64,000 nucleotides of DNA from assembly GCF_003443875.1 (NCBI RefSeq), contig NZ_CP027482.1:2480001-2544000 (forward strand). The letters are read 5' to 3'. Each line of letters begins with the position of its first letter. The stretch's first letter is position 1. This document shows, piece by piece, positions 42,460-52,576 of this stretch. The stretch is from Aeromicrobium sp. A1-2. GTDB taxonomy: Bacteria > Actinomycetota > Actinomycetes > Propionibacteriales > Nocardioidaceae. A program made the position numbers and the translations under genes. The notes under the pieces were generated by a model, which saw nothing but the letters and a program-made list of their open reading frames with translations, searched no databases and was not told the DNA's origin.

Positions 42460-43796
42460 TTCGTGAGCTTCACGTAGTTGGCGCCGAAGTCTGGCGCACC
42501 GGATGAATACTGGAAATTCGGGTCCTTCGAGAACGACTTGGTGAAGTAGCCCTGCAGCCCGTTGCACGCCACGGAAGCCGTCAAGGTGCCCAGCCCCAGG
42601 AGGCTGGACAGCAGCGAAGTGACCACGCCGAGGATTTTCTCCAGGAAGGTGAAAGTCGCGTTCGCGATGTCGTACGGCTTGAGTGACAACGGTGACATGG
42701 CCGGGCAGCCCACCGAGCTGTCGGTGGCCGAGGGCGTGCCGGGAAAGGTCCAGCCGGTCACCTTGAACGGCGCATAGCCCACGACGCGGGCTCCGACCTT
42801 CGGCGGGACCTCTGCGCACGAGATCGAGCCGAGCTTGCTGCCCAGACCCGCGCACGCCGAGAGCTTGAAGCCGTACTTGTTCTGCGCCGTGGACTGCGGC
42901 TTGTAGACCGGCAGCAGGATGGTCTTGCCGATGTCGACCGGTTTGCCGGTCCCGAACTTGGAGGCGCAACCGGCCGGGAAGAACACCGCGCCTTCCACAC
43001 CTCCGACGAATGTGTTCAGGTCATTGCTGACGAACAGCTTGCACAGGCTTGACTCCCAGCCGAACACCGTCGAGAGCAGTCCGGTCGCGACATGCTCACC
43101 CGTGAGCCAGACAGCACCTCGGAAATTGAGCAGCTGGGTGCCGTCCACATCGGTGCAGCTGTCGCCGTCCGAGGTTCCGAGGGCACTGAAGAGACCACCG
43201 AGCTCAAGCACACCGGCCAGGCTCTTGGTTGCCGGCATCAGCACGTTGCGGACGCTCTGGAGCGTGTCGGTGCGCAGTGCGACCTTGTTCGAGGCCTCAG
43301 ACGGTGTGCCCGCGGCTGCGCTGTTGTTCTTCCAGGTGCAGTAGCCCACGCCGAGCGGCAACACCGGATAGCCCTCCGAGGGGTGGCCGGAGACCGACGA
43401 GGCGACAGCCTCCGCCGCCACGGCCTTCGAGGTGATCCCGATGGCGCTCAGCAGAGGCGTGCTGATGTCCTTCTCGATGCGGACCTTGATCTGGCCCGCC
43501 GCCGGCGTGGTCGCCACGACGGTCCCTCCGTCGAACGACTTCGCCGCAATCGTGACCGCAGAGGCCTGCAGCGCCGTGCACTCGGCCCCGCTCGGGGTCT
43601 GCGCGCAGGACCGGGCCAGGTCACGGGCCGCGTTGTCGACAGCATTCTGGGCTCGGTTGCGCTGGTAGGCGACATTGCCGACGTCGACGCTGAGTCCGAG
43701 TCCGGCGATCAGGACCGTGATGGACAGTCCGAAGAAGATTGCGCTCACGCCCCGGTCGTCCCGGGGGCGATCGAGGCGCCGGCTCAGGCTTCGCAT
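42456..43796 (-). CDS. TadG-like minor pilin/pilus protein, copy 1
   Basis: The 446-residue paralogue of the next gene shares VDVGNVAYQRNRAQNA, VGYCTWKNN, TDTLQSVRNV, FRGAVWLTGE, CASKFGTGKPVDIGKTILLP, VTGWTFPGT and CNGLQGYFTKSF, and ends NYVKLTK against the sister's SYIRLTQ. An N-terminal membrane segment (RGVSAIFFGLSITVLIAGLG) follows a short basic leader. The start at 43796 overlaps the tadE stop by 13 nt; the longer frame lies inside tadE. The paired Cys residues suggest disulfides outside the membrane. Confidence 0.82.
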   Translation of the reverse strand: MRSLSRRLDRPRDDRGVSAIFFGLSITVLIAGLGLSVDVGNVAYQRNRAQNAVDNAARDLARSCAQTPSGAECTALQASAVTIAAKSFDGGTVVATTPAAGQIKVRIEKDISTPLLSAIGITSKAVAAEAVASSVSGHPSEGYPVLPLGVGYCTWKNNSAAAGTPSEASNKVALRTDTLQSVRNVLMPATKSLAGVLELGGLFSALGTSDGDSCTDVDGTQLLNFRGAVWLTGEHVATGLLSTVFGWESSLCKLFVSNDLNTFVGGVEGAVFFPAGCASKFGTGKPVDIGKTILLPVYKPQSTAQNKYGFKLSACAGLGSKLGSISCAEVPPKVGARVVGYAPFKVTGWTFPGTPSATDSSVGCPAMSPLSLKPYDIANATFTFLEKILGVVTSLLSSLLGLGTLTASVACNGLQGYFTKSFSKDPNFQYSSGAPDFGANYVKLTK

Positions 43797-44155
43797 CGCG
43801 CGATCGCCTTGCCTTTGATCGTGTAGTTGCCGAACAGTCCGCTCGGCGACGTCCGCGGCGAGGTGATCGTGATGGTCACCTGGTTGTTCGCCGAACTGGT
43901 GCACAAGGTGCTCGGCGACACCGACACCGTGTAGCTGGCCGTGTCCGAACCCTTCAAACCGTTGACGACCGTGGTCGCCGACTTGGTCGGATCAATTGAT
44001 AGGTCCCGCGCGGTCAAGTACGCCCAGTGCGTCACCTGGTTCTGCTGCGTGTAACGGGTTCCACCTTCGACGACGCCGAAGAGGACCGCCAGCAGAAGCG
44101 GGACGATCAGTGCGAACTCGACAGCCGCGACACCACGTTCCCGTGATGCGTACAT
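43784..44155 (-). CDS. tadE: TadE-like pseudopilin
   Basis: The 123-residue protein has the class III pilin signal RERG-VAAVEFALIVPLLL, where the prepilin peptidase would cut after Gly8 and Glu lies at +5. The 20-odd hydrophobic residues are followed by a small exported domain with one Cys pair (CTSSANN and RCEA). TadE-like proteins are minor pilins needed for Flp pilus assembly. It lies between flp1 and the TadG pair, preceded by a hairpin at 44216-44250. Confidence 0.85.
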   Translation of the reverse strand: MYASRERGVAAVEFALIVPLLLAVLFGVVEGGTRYTQQNQVTHWAYLTARDLSIDPTKSATTVVNGLKGSDTASYTVSVSPSTLCTSSANNQVTITITSPRTSPSGLFGNYTIKGKAIARCEA

Positions 44156-44215
44156 GTGCTCCCACCCATGTCAGCGATGCTGCGAGAGGTCCACTCCCAT
44201 AGACCTTGGTACCGG

Positions 44216-44250
44216 GTCGGGGCGGGACCGCTGTGCGATCCCACCCCGAC
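44216..44250 (-). terminator. intra-operon hairpin between flp1 and tadE
   Basis: GTCGGGGCGGGA (44216-44227) pairs with TCCCACCCCGAC (44239-44250), 12 bp with one mismatch around an 11-nt loop. It lies 44 nt after the flp1 stop. There is no T-run, so it may be an attenuator or mRNA-protecting structure that lets pilin be made in excess of the assembly proteins. Confidence 0.45.
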
Positions 44251-44293
44251 TCGGGCGACCCCCCACCGCCGGAGCGGCCGAGGTCCGAAGGGC

Positions 44294-44476
44294 TCAGGTG
44301 AAGCTGACGCCTGTGACGAAGGTCGTGATCTTCGGTCCGAAGGCAGCGACGGCTGCGACGACGATCAGCGAGACCAGGCCGACGACGAGCGCGTACTCGA
44401 CGGCGGTCGCGCCCTTCTCGTTGCGCTTGTCGCTGGCGATGACGGTCATGACGTACGCGATTGCGTGGTTGAACAT
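44294..44476 (-). CDS. flp: Flp-type major pilin, copy 1
   Basis: The 60-residue Flp pilin has the processing site KG-ATAVEYALVVGLVSLIVV (cut after Gly22, Glu at +5, Tyr at +6), followed by one hydrophobic helix and a short tail PKITTFVTGVSFT. A GAGGGAG lies 6 nt before the ATG at 44476. It follows a long leader hairpin (44493-44536). A leader peptidase gene is not in the window. Confidence 0.93.
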   Translation of the reverse strand: MFNHAIAYVMTVIASDKRNEKGATAVEYALVVGLVSLIVVAAVAAFGPKITTFVTGVSFT

Positions 44477-44492
44477 GAGTTACTCCCTCAGT

Positions 44493-44536
44493 ATTTTTTT
44501 CCCGCCACCGGCCGGTGGCGCTCCCTAGGAAAAAAC
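44493..44536 (-). promoter_or_regulatory. long 5'-leader hairpin before flp1
   Basis: CGCCACCGG-CCGGTGGCG (44503-44520) is a perfect 18-nt palindrome. On both sides a C/T tract and an A tract (44494-44500 and 44530-44535) can pair to lengthen the stem, leaving a bulge. It lies just upstream of the flp1 ribosome site. It is not a normal terminator in either direction, since the T-run precedes the stem rather than following it. A role in leader stability or expression control is possible. Confidence 0.5.
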
Positions 44537-44635
44537 ATAGAGGTAAAACCGTAACCTTTTCGTGGAAGTCCGAACCATCTTTTCTAGTCCGAAATGACTA
44601 CTCGAGACTCGGGCGCGCCCCTCGGTGCCACCGGT

Positions 44636-44812
44636 TCAGCCGTTCAGAAGGGTGCCGACCGCACTGACCACGGTGCCGGCCCAGGTCGTGAATCCGCCGC
44701 CCAGAGTGATTGCCGCCCCGACCATCGCGAGGCTCACCAAACCGATGATCAAGGCGTACTCGACGCCGGTGGCCCCGGTCTCGTCCGTGGCCGTCTGCCC
44801 GAATTTTTTCAT
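44636..44812 (-). CDS. Flp-type pilin, copy 2
   Basis: The 58-residue second Flp pilin has the cleavage site TG-ATGVEYALIIGLVSLAMVG (cut after Gly13, Glu at +5) and a Gly-rich tail ITLGGGFTTWAGTVVSAVG. It differs from copy 1 mostly after the helix. The ATG at 44812 has GAGGGAG 5 nt upstream. Two different Flp pilins may be alternated or mixed in the fibre, or one may be a minor subunit. Confidence 0.9.
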   Translation of the reverse strand: MKKFGQTATDETGATGVEYALIIGLVSLAMVGAAITLGGGFTTWAGTVVSAVGTLLNG

Positions 44813-44865
44813 GTTTGCTCCCTCGGTTCTCCCGCAACGACAGTAGGCGCCCGACAGCCACCGGG

Positions 44866-45969
44866 TCACCCGAATGGCGATAGCCAGGCTCGCGCGCGAC
44901 CCGCGGTCGGGGCTTTGCGAAAGACCCGTCCCACTGTCGTGGCGCCCAGACCCACCCCGAAAGCCAGACCGGGAACCAGCAGGGCGCCGATCAGCATTCC
45001 CCAGTAGAAGTTGTCCGCACGACCGACAAAGCAGAAGAGTGCAACGTACGCGAGCAGGACGACGCTGACGCGATCGAACAGCTCTCCGGCCCGACTGATC
45101 CAGCCAAGCAGCGCCAGCGGGACCACCACCGCCGCGACAGCGTGGGGCAGAACAGTCAGGAGCGATCCACCCCAGAAGGCGTCGACGACCCTCGGCCATC
45201 CCCCCAGCGCGAGCCAGCCCGGTGACTCCAGGCCCCCTGGGCCGGCCAGCTGGTGGACCTCCCAGGCGTGCCAGCCGTAGAAGCACGAGAAGACCGTCAG
45301 CCCCGCGATCCACCACCACGCCTCGCGGCGTTCCCGCTCGCGAATCGCCATCACCAGCATGACTGCCATGACAGGTGCGACCAGCTCCCTGATGAGTCCT
45401 GCTGCCAACAGCAGGGCCACTGCTGGCAGGACCCTGCCGTGTCCGCGGACCATCACACCGAGGTAGACCAGCAGGGCGGCCCAGACGTCATGCTGCTCGA
45501 CTGACGCGGGCCGACACAGCACGCCGATCCCGGCCGCGGCCATGACGGTCGCGCCGATCCAGGATCGGCGACTGCGCTCGGACAGCTCGAAGGTGCGTAT
45601 CGACAGGATCAGCGCGAGCCCGGCCAGTCCGAGCATCGTCACGACCGCGGCCGGACGACCGACGGACGAGATGAACCAGGCCAACGTCGGCTCCCGCACA
45701 GCCATGACCGGAGCCGTGGGATACCTCCCGGCGGGATGTTCGATCGCCACGGCGCCGTAGTAGCTTTCGCCGCTGTCCATCCGCTGCACGATCGCCTGGT
45801 AGAGCGCAAGGTCGGTGTGATCATCGCCCGGGGATGCCGCGCGCTGGACGACTGCCGAGCCGGCCAGCGCTCCCCAGACGGCCAGGAGCGCAACCAGGGC
45901 GAATGCGAGCACCAGGAGGCGGGGCCGACCCGCGAACCGCGGAGTCCAGGCCAGGGAGGTCGACGGCAC
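44866..45969 (-). CDS. polytopic membrane protein, GT-C glycosyltransferase-like
   Basis: The 367-residue protein has about 8-10 membrane segments. Near the N-terminus, after the first helix, it has DDHTDLALYQAIVQRMDSGE and the short loop YPTAPVMAVREPTLAWFISS, which resemble the first extracytoplasmic loop of GT-C/DUF2029 mannosyltransferase-like proteins (acidic residues plus a proline-rich turn). A catalytic Asp pair cannot be assigned with confidence. It starts at GTG 45969 and lies upstream of the pilin genes, so a role in decorating pilins with sugar is conceivable. Confidence 0.6.
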   Translation of the reverse strand: MPSTSLAWTPRFAGRPRLLVLAFALVALLAVWGALAGSAVVQRAASPGDDHTDLALYQAIVQRMDSGESYYGAVAIEHPAGRYPTAPVMAVREPTLAWFISSVGRPAAVVTMLGLAGLALILSIRTFELSERSRRSWIGATVMAAAGIGVLCRPASVEQHDVWAALLVYLGVMVRGHGRVLPAVALLLAAGLIRELVAPVMAVMLVMAIRERERREAWWWIAGLTVFSCFYGWHAWEVHQLAGPGGLESPGWLALGGWPRVVDAFWGGSLLTVLPHAVAAVVVPLALLGWISRAGELFDRVSVVLLAYVALFCFVGRADNFYWGMLIGALLVPGLAFGVGLGATTVGRVFRKAPTAGRARAWLSPFG

Positions 45970-46014
45970 TCGAGGATTGTTCCCCGCCGTGGGGTCAGGC
46001 CGCGCGGCGACCCG

Positions 46015-46539
46015 TCAGGACTGCGCCTCGGGCTCGAACAGGTCCATGCCGACGAGCACGACCTCCCTGGGGCTCACGCAGGTCTGCAGGACGATATCGG
46101 TGCGCGGCAGGTCACGGACCCTGGAGTGCCCGCGGATCCCGTGGTCAATCTCCCTGACAACATAGGTCCCCGACTCGACGCCGTCACCGAAGAGTGCAAT
46201 GGCATCGCCCGGCTCGAGCTCGGGCATCCAGTCCAGGCCGCCGCAGTAGTCATGCTCCGCGACCAGAATCGGCCAAGCACCGCCCAGGTCGACCGAGACC
46301 GGACCGCGGCAGAAGTCCAGCATGAACTCGGACCGGTTGAGCGTCGTGGTCGCCCAGATCGTGCGAGTGAACTTCGGGGGCGGAGGCTCCGACGCGCGTG
46401 TCACGATCTCCAGAGTCGTGGTCTGCAGCGTGGTCGCCTGCCCTGTCGTCGGCGTCGGTGAGACGCTGACATCGAGGACCAGAACTGCGCCGAGCAGCAT
46501 CACACCAGCGGCCAGAAGCACCACCGCCCCTCTGTTCAC
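46015..46539 (-). CDS. putative sortase-like protein
   Basis: The 174-residue protein has one N-terminal membrane anchor (residues 4-24), a Thr-rich linker and a C-terminal domain. Elements resemble sortases: LVAEHDYCGGLDW with a candidate catalytic His at 96, LEPGDAIALFGDG, GTYVVREID, and IVLQTCVSPREVVLVG with a candidate Cys at 154 in a TLxTC-like setting. The nearby Arg158 is closer to Cys than usual, so the active site may be altered. It starts at GTG 46539 with GAGGAGG 5 nt upstream. It is first in the Tad gene set. Sortase is my best guess, not certain. Confidence 0.45.
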   Translation of the reverse strand: MNRGAVVLLAAGVMLLGAVLVLDVSVSPTPTTGQATTLQTTTLEIVTRASEPPPPKFTRTIWATTTLNRSEFMLDFCRGPVSVDLGGAWPILVAEHDYCGGLDWMPELEPGDAIALFGDGVESGTYVVREIDHGIRGHSRVRDLPRTDIVLQTCVSPREVVLVGMDLFEPEAQS

Positions 46540-46689
46540 AGCTGCCTCCTCACGCCCGGGCCATCAGTCTACGAGCCTCCGTGGACGTCGAGAACTCCGA
46601 AAATCCCTCGTCGGAACGTGAGACGGTATGGCTGGTTCGGACATCTGTAGGCAGGACGTCCTAGCCACAGCCACAGATCGGAGCGCCGG

Positions 46690-47256
46690 GTGACGACCAT
46701 CGACGACTTCCCGCAGGCCGGAGACCGTGAGCTCCTGGCGCTGGCTGCGGCAGGTGACCGGGCCGCCTTCGGCCAGCTCTACGACCGGCACGTCCGCCCC
46801 GTCTACTGGCAGGCCTACGCCGTGATAGGCGACGCCGATCAAGCGCAGGACGTCACGCAGGACGTGTTCGTCACGACGTGGAACAAGATCCGTCGCATCT
46901 CGGTCGTCGATGAGTCGGTGCTCCCGTGGCTCCTGGTCACGGCCCGATTCACCGCGCTCAACGCCCGCCGCCGTAAGCAGAAGTCACGGGCCAGCCGCCT
47001 GGACCTCGACCTGCCGGACGAGGCCACCGTCGAGACCGAGTTCGAGGCTGCGCAGGTGCGCACCGAGATCGACAAGGCCGTCGCCGCCCTGTCCCCCACC
47101 GACCGCCGGCTGTACGAGCTGTGCGTCGCCGGGGACCACACGTACGAGCTGGCAGCCCGCGAGCTCGGGGTCAGCCACGCCGTCGTCCGCAACCGGCTCT
47201 CCCGGCTCCGCACCCGGCTGCGGGCCGACCTCCGATCCATGAGGGAGACATCATGA
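46690..47256 (+). CDS. ECF-type RNA polymerase sigma factor
   Basis: The 188-residue protein has sigma region 2 (FGQLYDRHVRPVYWQAYAVIG, DADQAQDVTQDVFVTTWNKI) and region 4 (VAALSPTDRRLYELCVAGDH, ELAARELGVSHAVVRNRLSRLRTRL). It starts at GTG 46690, and its TGA overlaps the downstream ATG as ATGA, so it is translated with the DUF4349 protein. That partner could act as its anti-sigma factor. The genes it controls cannot be told from this window. Confidence 0.9.
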   Translation: MTTIDDFPQAGDRELLALAAAGDRAAFGQLYDRHVRPVYWQAYAVIGDADQAQDVTQDVFVTTWNKIRRISVVDESVLPWLLVTARFTALNARRRKQKSRASRLDLDLPDEATVETEFEAAQVRTEIDKAVAALSPTDRRLYELCVAGDHTYELAARELGVSHAVVRNRLSRLRTRLRADLRSMRETS

Positions 47257-48203
47257 CCACGCCCACGCTCCACGACGACCGGATCGCCGCGATGCGCGGC
47301 TCCGTCATGCACTCGGTCGACCAGGACATCGGACGGCGCGGTCGCCGGACCCGCCGGACGATCGGCCTGGCCGCGGCCGGCGTCCTGGTGGTCGGCACCG
47401 CCGGCATCGGTGTCGGGCTGCTGGATGCCGGTGGCGGCTCGAGCAGCGACTCGAGCAGCAGCCAGGCGGGCGGCTCGAGGGCACTCGAGGGCGCGGCTGC
47501 TCCGCAGGACAGCGCCGACACCGCGAGCAAGGCGGCCGCACCCGAGGACGACCGCGAGGTCGTCACGACGGGCCAGATCACCGTGACGGTCAAGCAGCCG
47601 CGCGCGGTGGCGCAGCAGATCAGCGCCTACGTCGAGACGCTCGGCGGACGGGTCGACAACCGTTCGGAGAACGGTTCCGGCGGCGATGCCTCGGCCGTCC
47701 TCACGGTCCGGGTCCCGAGCAGCGAGGTGACCTCGACGATCGAGCGGCTCTCGACGTACGGCTCGGTCGAGAACGTCTCGCTGCAGAACGACGACGTGAC
47801 AGGTCAGGCGAGGGACCTCGACGCGCGGATCGATGCGCTGCAGCTCTCGATCGACCGGCTCGGACAGATCATGTCCAAGGCCGAGAGCAGCAGCGAGCTG
47901 ATCAAGGCCGAGGCTGCGCTGACACAGCGTCAGGCAGAAATCGAGAGCCTGAAGGCCCAGCGCAAGGGGATTGCCGACCAGGTGTCCCTCTCGACGCTGT
48001 CGATCGAGCTGTTCCAGGCCGACCGCCCGGACTCGGTCGAGCCCGGCGGCTTCACGGGCGGCCTGACCGACGGCTGGAACGCTCTGGTCTCGACCGTCAA
48101 CCGCATCGTCGAGGTCGCCGGTGTCCTGCTGCCGTGGGCCGCGATCTCGGCGCTGCTGTACGGCGCCTACCGCCTGGTGGCACGCCGCCGAGGCCGGAGC
48201 TAG
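47253..48203 (+). CDS. DUF4349 membrane protein, possible sigma partner
   Basis: The 316-residue protein has a 34-residue charged cytoplasmic N-terminus, a membrane helix (about residues 36-57) and a low-complexity Ser/Gly/Ala linker. A DUF4349 domain follows, with VVTTGQITVTVKQPRAVAQQIS and a coiled coil near DLDARIDALQLSIDRLGQIM. A C-terminal membrane helix precedes RRRGRS. So both ends face the cytoplasm. The start overlaps the ECF sigma stop (ATGA). The tight coupling suggests that the short N-terminus may bind and restrain the sigma factor, but no classical anti-sigma motif is visible. Confidence 0.85.
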   Translation: MTTPTLHDDRIAAMRGSVMHSVDQDIGRRGRRTRRTIGLAAAGVLVVGTAGIGVGLLDAGGGSSSDSSSSQAGGSRALEGAAAPQDSADTASKAAAPEDDREVVTTGQITVTVKQPRAVAQQISAYVETLGGRVDNRSENGSGGDASAVLTVRVPSSEVTSTIERLSTYGSVENVSLQNDDVTGQARDLDARIDALQLSIDRLGQIMSKAESSSELIKAEAALTQRQAEIESLKAQRKGIADQVSLSTLSIELFQADRPDSVEPGGFTGGLTDGWNALVSTVNRIVEVAGVLLPWAAISALLYGAYRLVARRRGRS

Positions 48204-48236
48204 GCGATCGACCCTCCCGCCTCGGAGGGCTGCCGC

Positions 48237-49637
48237 ATGGCGCGCCGGACTGACAAGATGGCGATCGTGAGCACATCAGACTCGGCGAGCTGGGCAGACG
48301 GCACCGCGGCACCCTTCTGGCTGGACACTCCCGACCGTCCGGCCGCTCGGCCGCCGCTGGACGGCGAGGTCCGCACCAACCTGGCAGTGGTGGGCGGCGG
48401 TTTCACGGGACTGTGGACCGCGCTGATGGCCAAGGAGCGTGAACCGGTCCGCGACGTCGTGCTGATCGAGGCGCGCCGGATCGCCGAGGAGGCCACGGGA
48501 CGCAATGGCGGCTTCTGCTCCGCGAGCCTGACCCACGGCGAGGCCAACGGTCGTGAGCGTTGGCCCGACGAGTACGACCAGCTGCACCGACTGGGTCTGG
48601 AGAACCTCGACGAGATCGAGGCCACGATCAGGCGCCACGGCATCGACTGCGACTTCAACCGGACCGGAGAGCTCACCGTCGCGACCAGGCCCCATGAGCT
48701 CGCCGACTTCGACCCCGGCGATCCGGACTTCCTCGACGCCGAGGCGATTCGGGGCGAGCTCGACTCGCCGACGTACCTCGGTGGCACGTGGGACCGCGAG
48801 GGCACCGCAATGCTCGATCCGGCCCGTCTCGCCTGGGGTCTGGCCGCAGCGGCCGAGGCGGCCGGAGTGCGGATCGTCGAGCAGACCCCCGTGACGCGTC
48901 TGCAGAGCCGAGGCGGACGAGTCGTCCTGACCACCGCGACCGGCACCGTCGTCGCCGACCGGGTCGCGCTCGCGACCAACGCGTTTCCCCCACTGCTGCG
49001 GCGGCTGCGCCTGCACACCGTGCCGGTGTGGGACTACGTGCTGATGTCCGCGCCACTTACCGACGACCAGCTCGCCTCAATCGGTTGGCAAGGCCGGCAG
49101 GGCGTCGCGGACTCGGGCAACCAGTTCCACTACTACCGGCTGACCGCGGACAACCGGATCCTGTGGGGCGGCTTCGACGCCGTCCACCACTTCGGCCGCA
49201 CGATCTCCGAAGGTCACCGCGATCGGCCGCAGACATACGCAGCGCTCGCGACCAACTTCTTCACGACCTTTCCCCAGCTCGCCGGGCTGCGGTTCACGCA
49301 CCACTGGGGCGGCGTGATCGACACCTGCACGCGCTTCTGCGCCTTCTTCGGGACGGCCCACGCCGGACGGGTCGCGTACGCGACCGGCTACACGGGCCTG
49401 GGCGTGGGCGCCTCCCGCTTCGGGGCCAACGTCATGCTCGACCTGCTGTCCGGTCAGGAGACCGAGCGGACCCGGCTGGAGATGGTCCGCACCAGGCCGC
49501 TGCCGTTCCCTCCCGAGCCATTCGCCTGGATCGGGATCGCCATCACGACCTGGTCGCTCAAGCGCGCCGACCGCCGGGGCCGTCGCAATCTCTGGCTGCG
49601 GGTCCTGGACCGCTTCGGGCTGGGCTTCGACTCCTGA
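48237..49637 (+). CDS. FAD-dependent oxidoreductase (DAO family)
   Basis: The 466-residue flavoenzyme has the N-terminal FAD motif LAVVGGGFTGLWTALMAKE (about residues 49-67), the GRNGGFCSASLTHG loop, a large substrate domain and the C-terminal flavin-binding TGYTGLGVGASRFGANVMLD. This resembles amine or amino-acid oxidases of the PuuB/OrdL type; the substrate is unknown. The start at 48237 is preferred because GGAGGG lies 7 nt upstream, although ATG 48258 and GTG 48267 are also possible. Confidence 0.85.
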   Translation: MARRTDKMAIVSTSDSASWADGTAAPFWLDTPDRPAARPPLDGEVRTNLAVVGGGFTGLWTALMAKEREPVRDVVLIEARRIAEEATGRNGGFCSASLTHGEANGRERWPDEYDQLHRLGLENLDEIEATIRRHGIDCDFNRTGELTVATRPHELADFDPGDPDFLDAEAIRGELDSPTYLGGTWDREGTAMLDPARLAWGLAAAAEAAGVRIVEQTPVTRLQSRGGRVVLTTATGTVVADRVALATNAFPPLLRRLRLHTVPVWDYVLMSAPLTDDQLASIGWQGRQGVADSGNQFHYYRLTADNRILWGGFDAVHHFGRTISEGHRDRPQTYAALATNFFTTFPQLAGLRFTHHWGGVIDTCTRFCAFFGTAHAGRVAYATGYTGLGVGASRFGANVMLDLLSGQETERTRLEMVRTRPLPFPPEPFAWIGIAITTWSLKRADRRGRRNLWLRVLDRFGLGFDS

Positions 49638-49692
49638 GAAGGAGACCATCGATCGCTGGGAAGAGCGCACGAGACGTGGCACGATCGGGCGC

Positions 49693-52100
<2,408 letters not shown>

Positions 52101-52104
<4 letters not shown>

Positions 52105-52514
52105 CGCCGGTCCACGGAGTTGACCATCCACGCCACTCCGTACGGGTCGACGAGCATCCCGAAGACGTCGCCCCACGGCGCCAGCTCGAAGGGCATCGAG
52201 ACTGCGCCCCCGGCGGAGAGTCCCTCGAAGTAGCCGCGCAGCTCGGCCTCATCGTCGCCGGACAACGAGATCGAGACGTTGCCGTTGGGCGGCAGGTCCA
52301 TGCTGTTGGGCAAGTCGGCCGCCATCAGCACCAGCCCGCCGGGCACCTCGAGCTGGGCATGCATGATCTTGTGCGCCTCGTCGGGCCCTGTGCCCATGTC
52401 GAGCTCTGCGAAGGTCGTGCGGGTCAGCTCGCCGCCCAGCACGGACTGGTAGAACTCCATCGCGGGTCCGGCCGTGTCACGGAAGCTGATGTAGGGGTTG
52501 AGCTGGTTCGCCAT
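52101..52514 (-). CDS. VOC/glyoxalase-like protein (PhnB type)
   Basis: The 137-residue protein has the two-module VOC fold of the PhnB group: NPYISFRDTAGPAMEFYQSVLGGEL, IMHAQLEVPGGLVLMAADLP, and FEGLSAGGAVSMPFELAPWGDVFGMLVDPYGVAWMVN. Function is usually unknown or resistance-linked. The ATG at 52514 is preceded by GAGGAG. Its stop overlaps the UvrA-like stop on the other strand by the 4-bp CTAG. Confidence 0.85.
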
Positions 52515-52576
52515 GATGTCTCCTCGGGTCGTGGTCCTGTCCCGAGGATCCACCAGCGCAGGGACAAAATCGAGAC

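Noticed and set aside
44493-44520. Hairpin before flp1 as a rho-independent terminator
   Set aside because: The T-run precedes the stem on the plus strand and an A-run follows it on the minus strand, so neither direction has stem followed by T-run.
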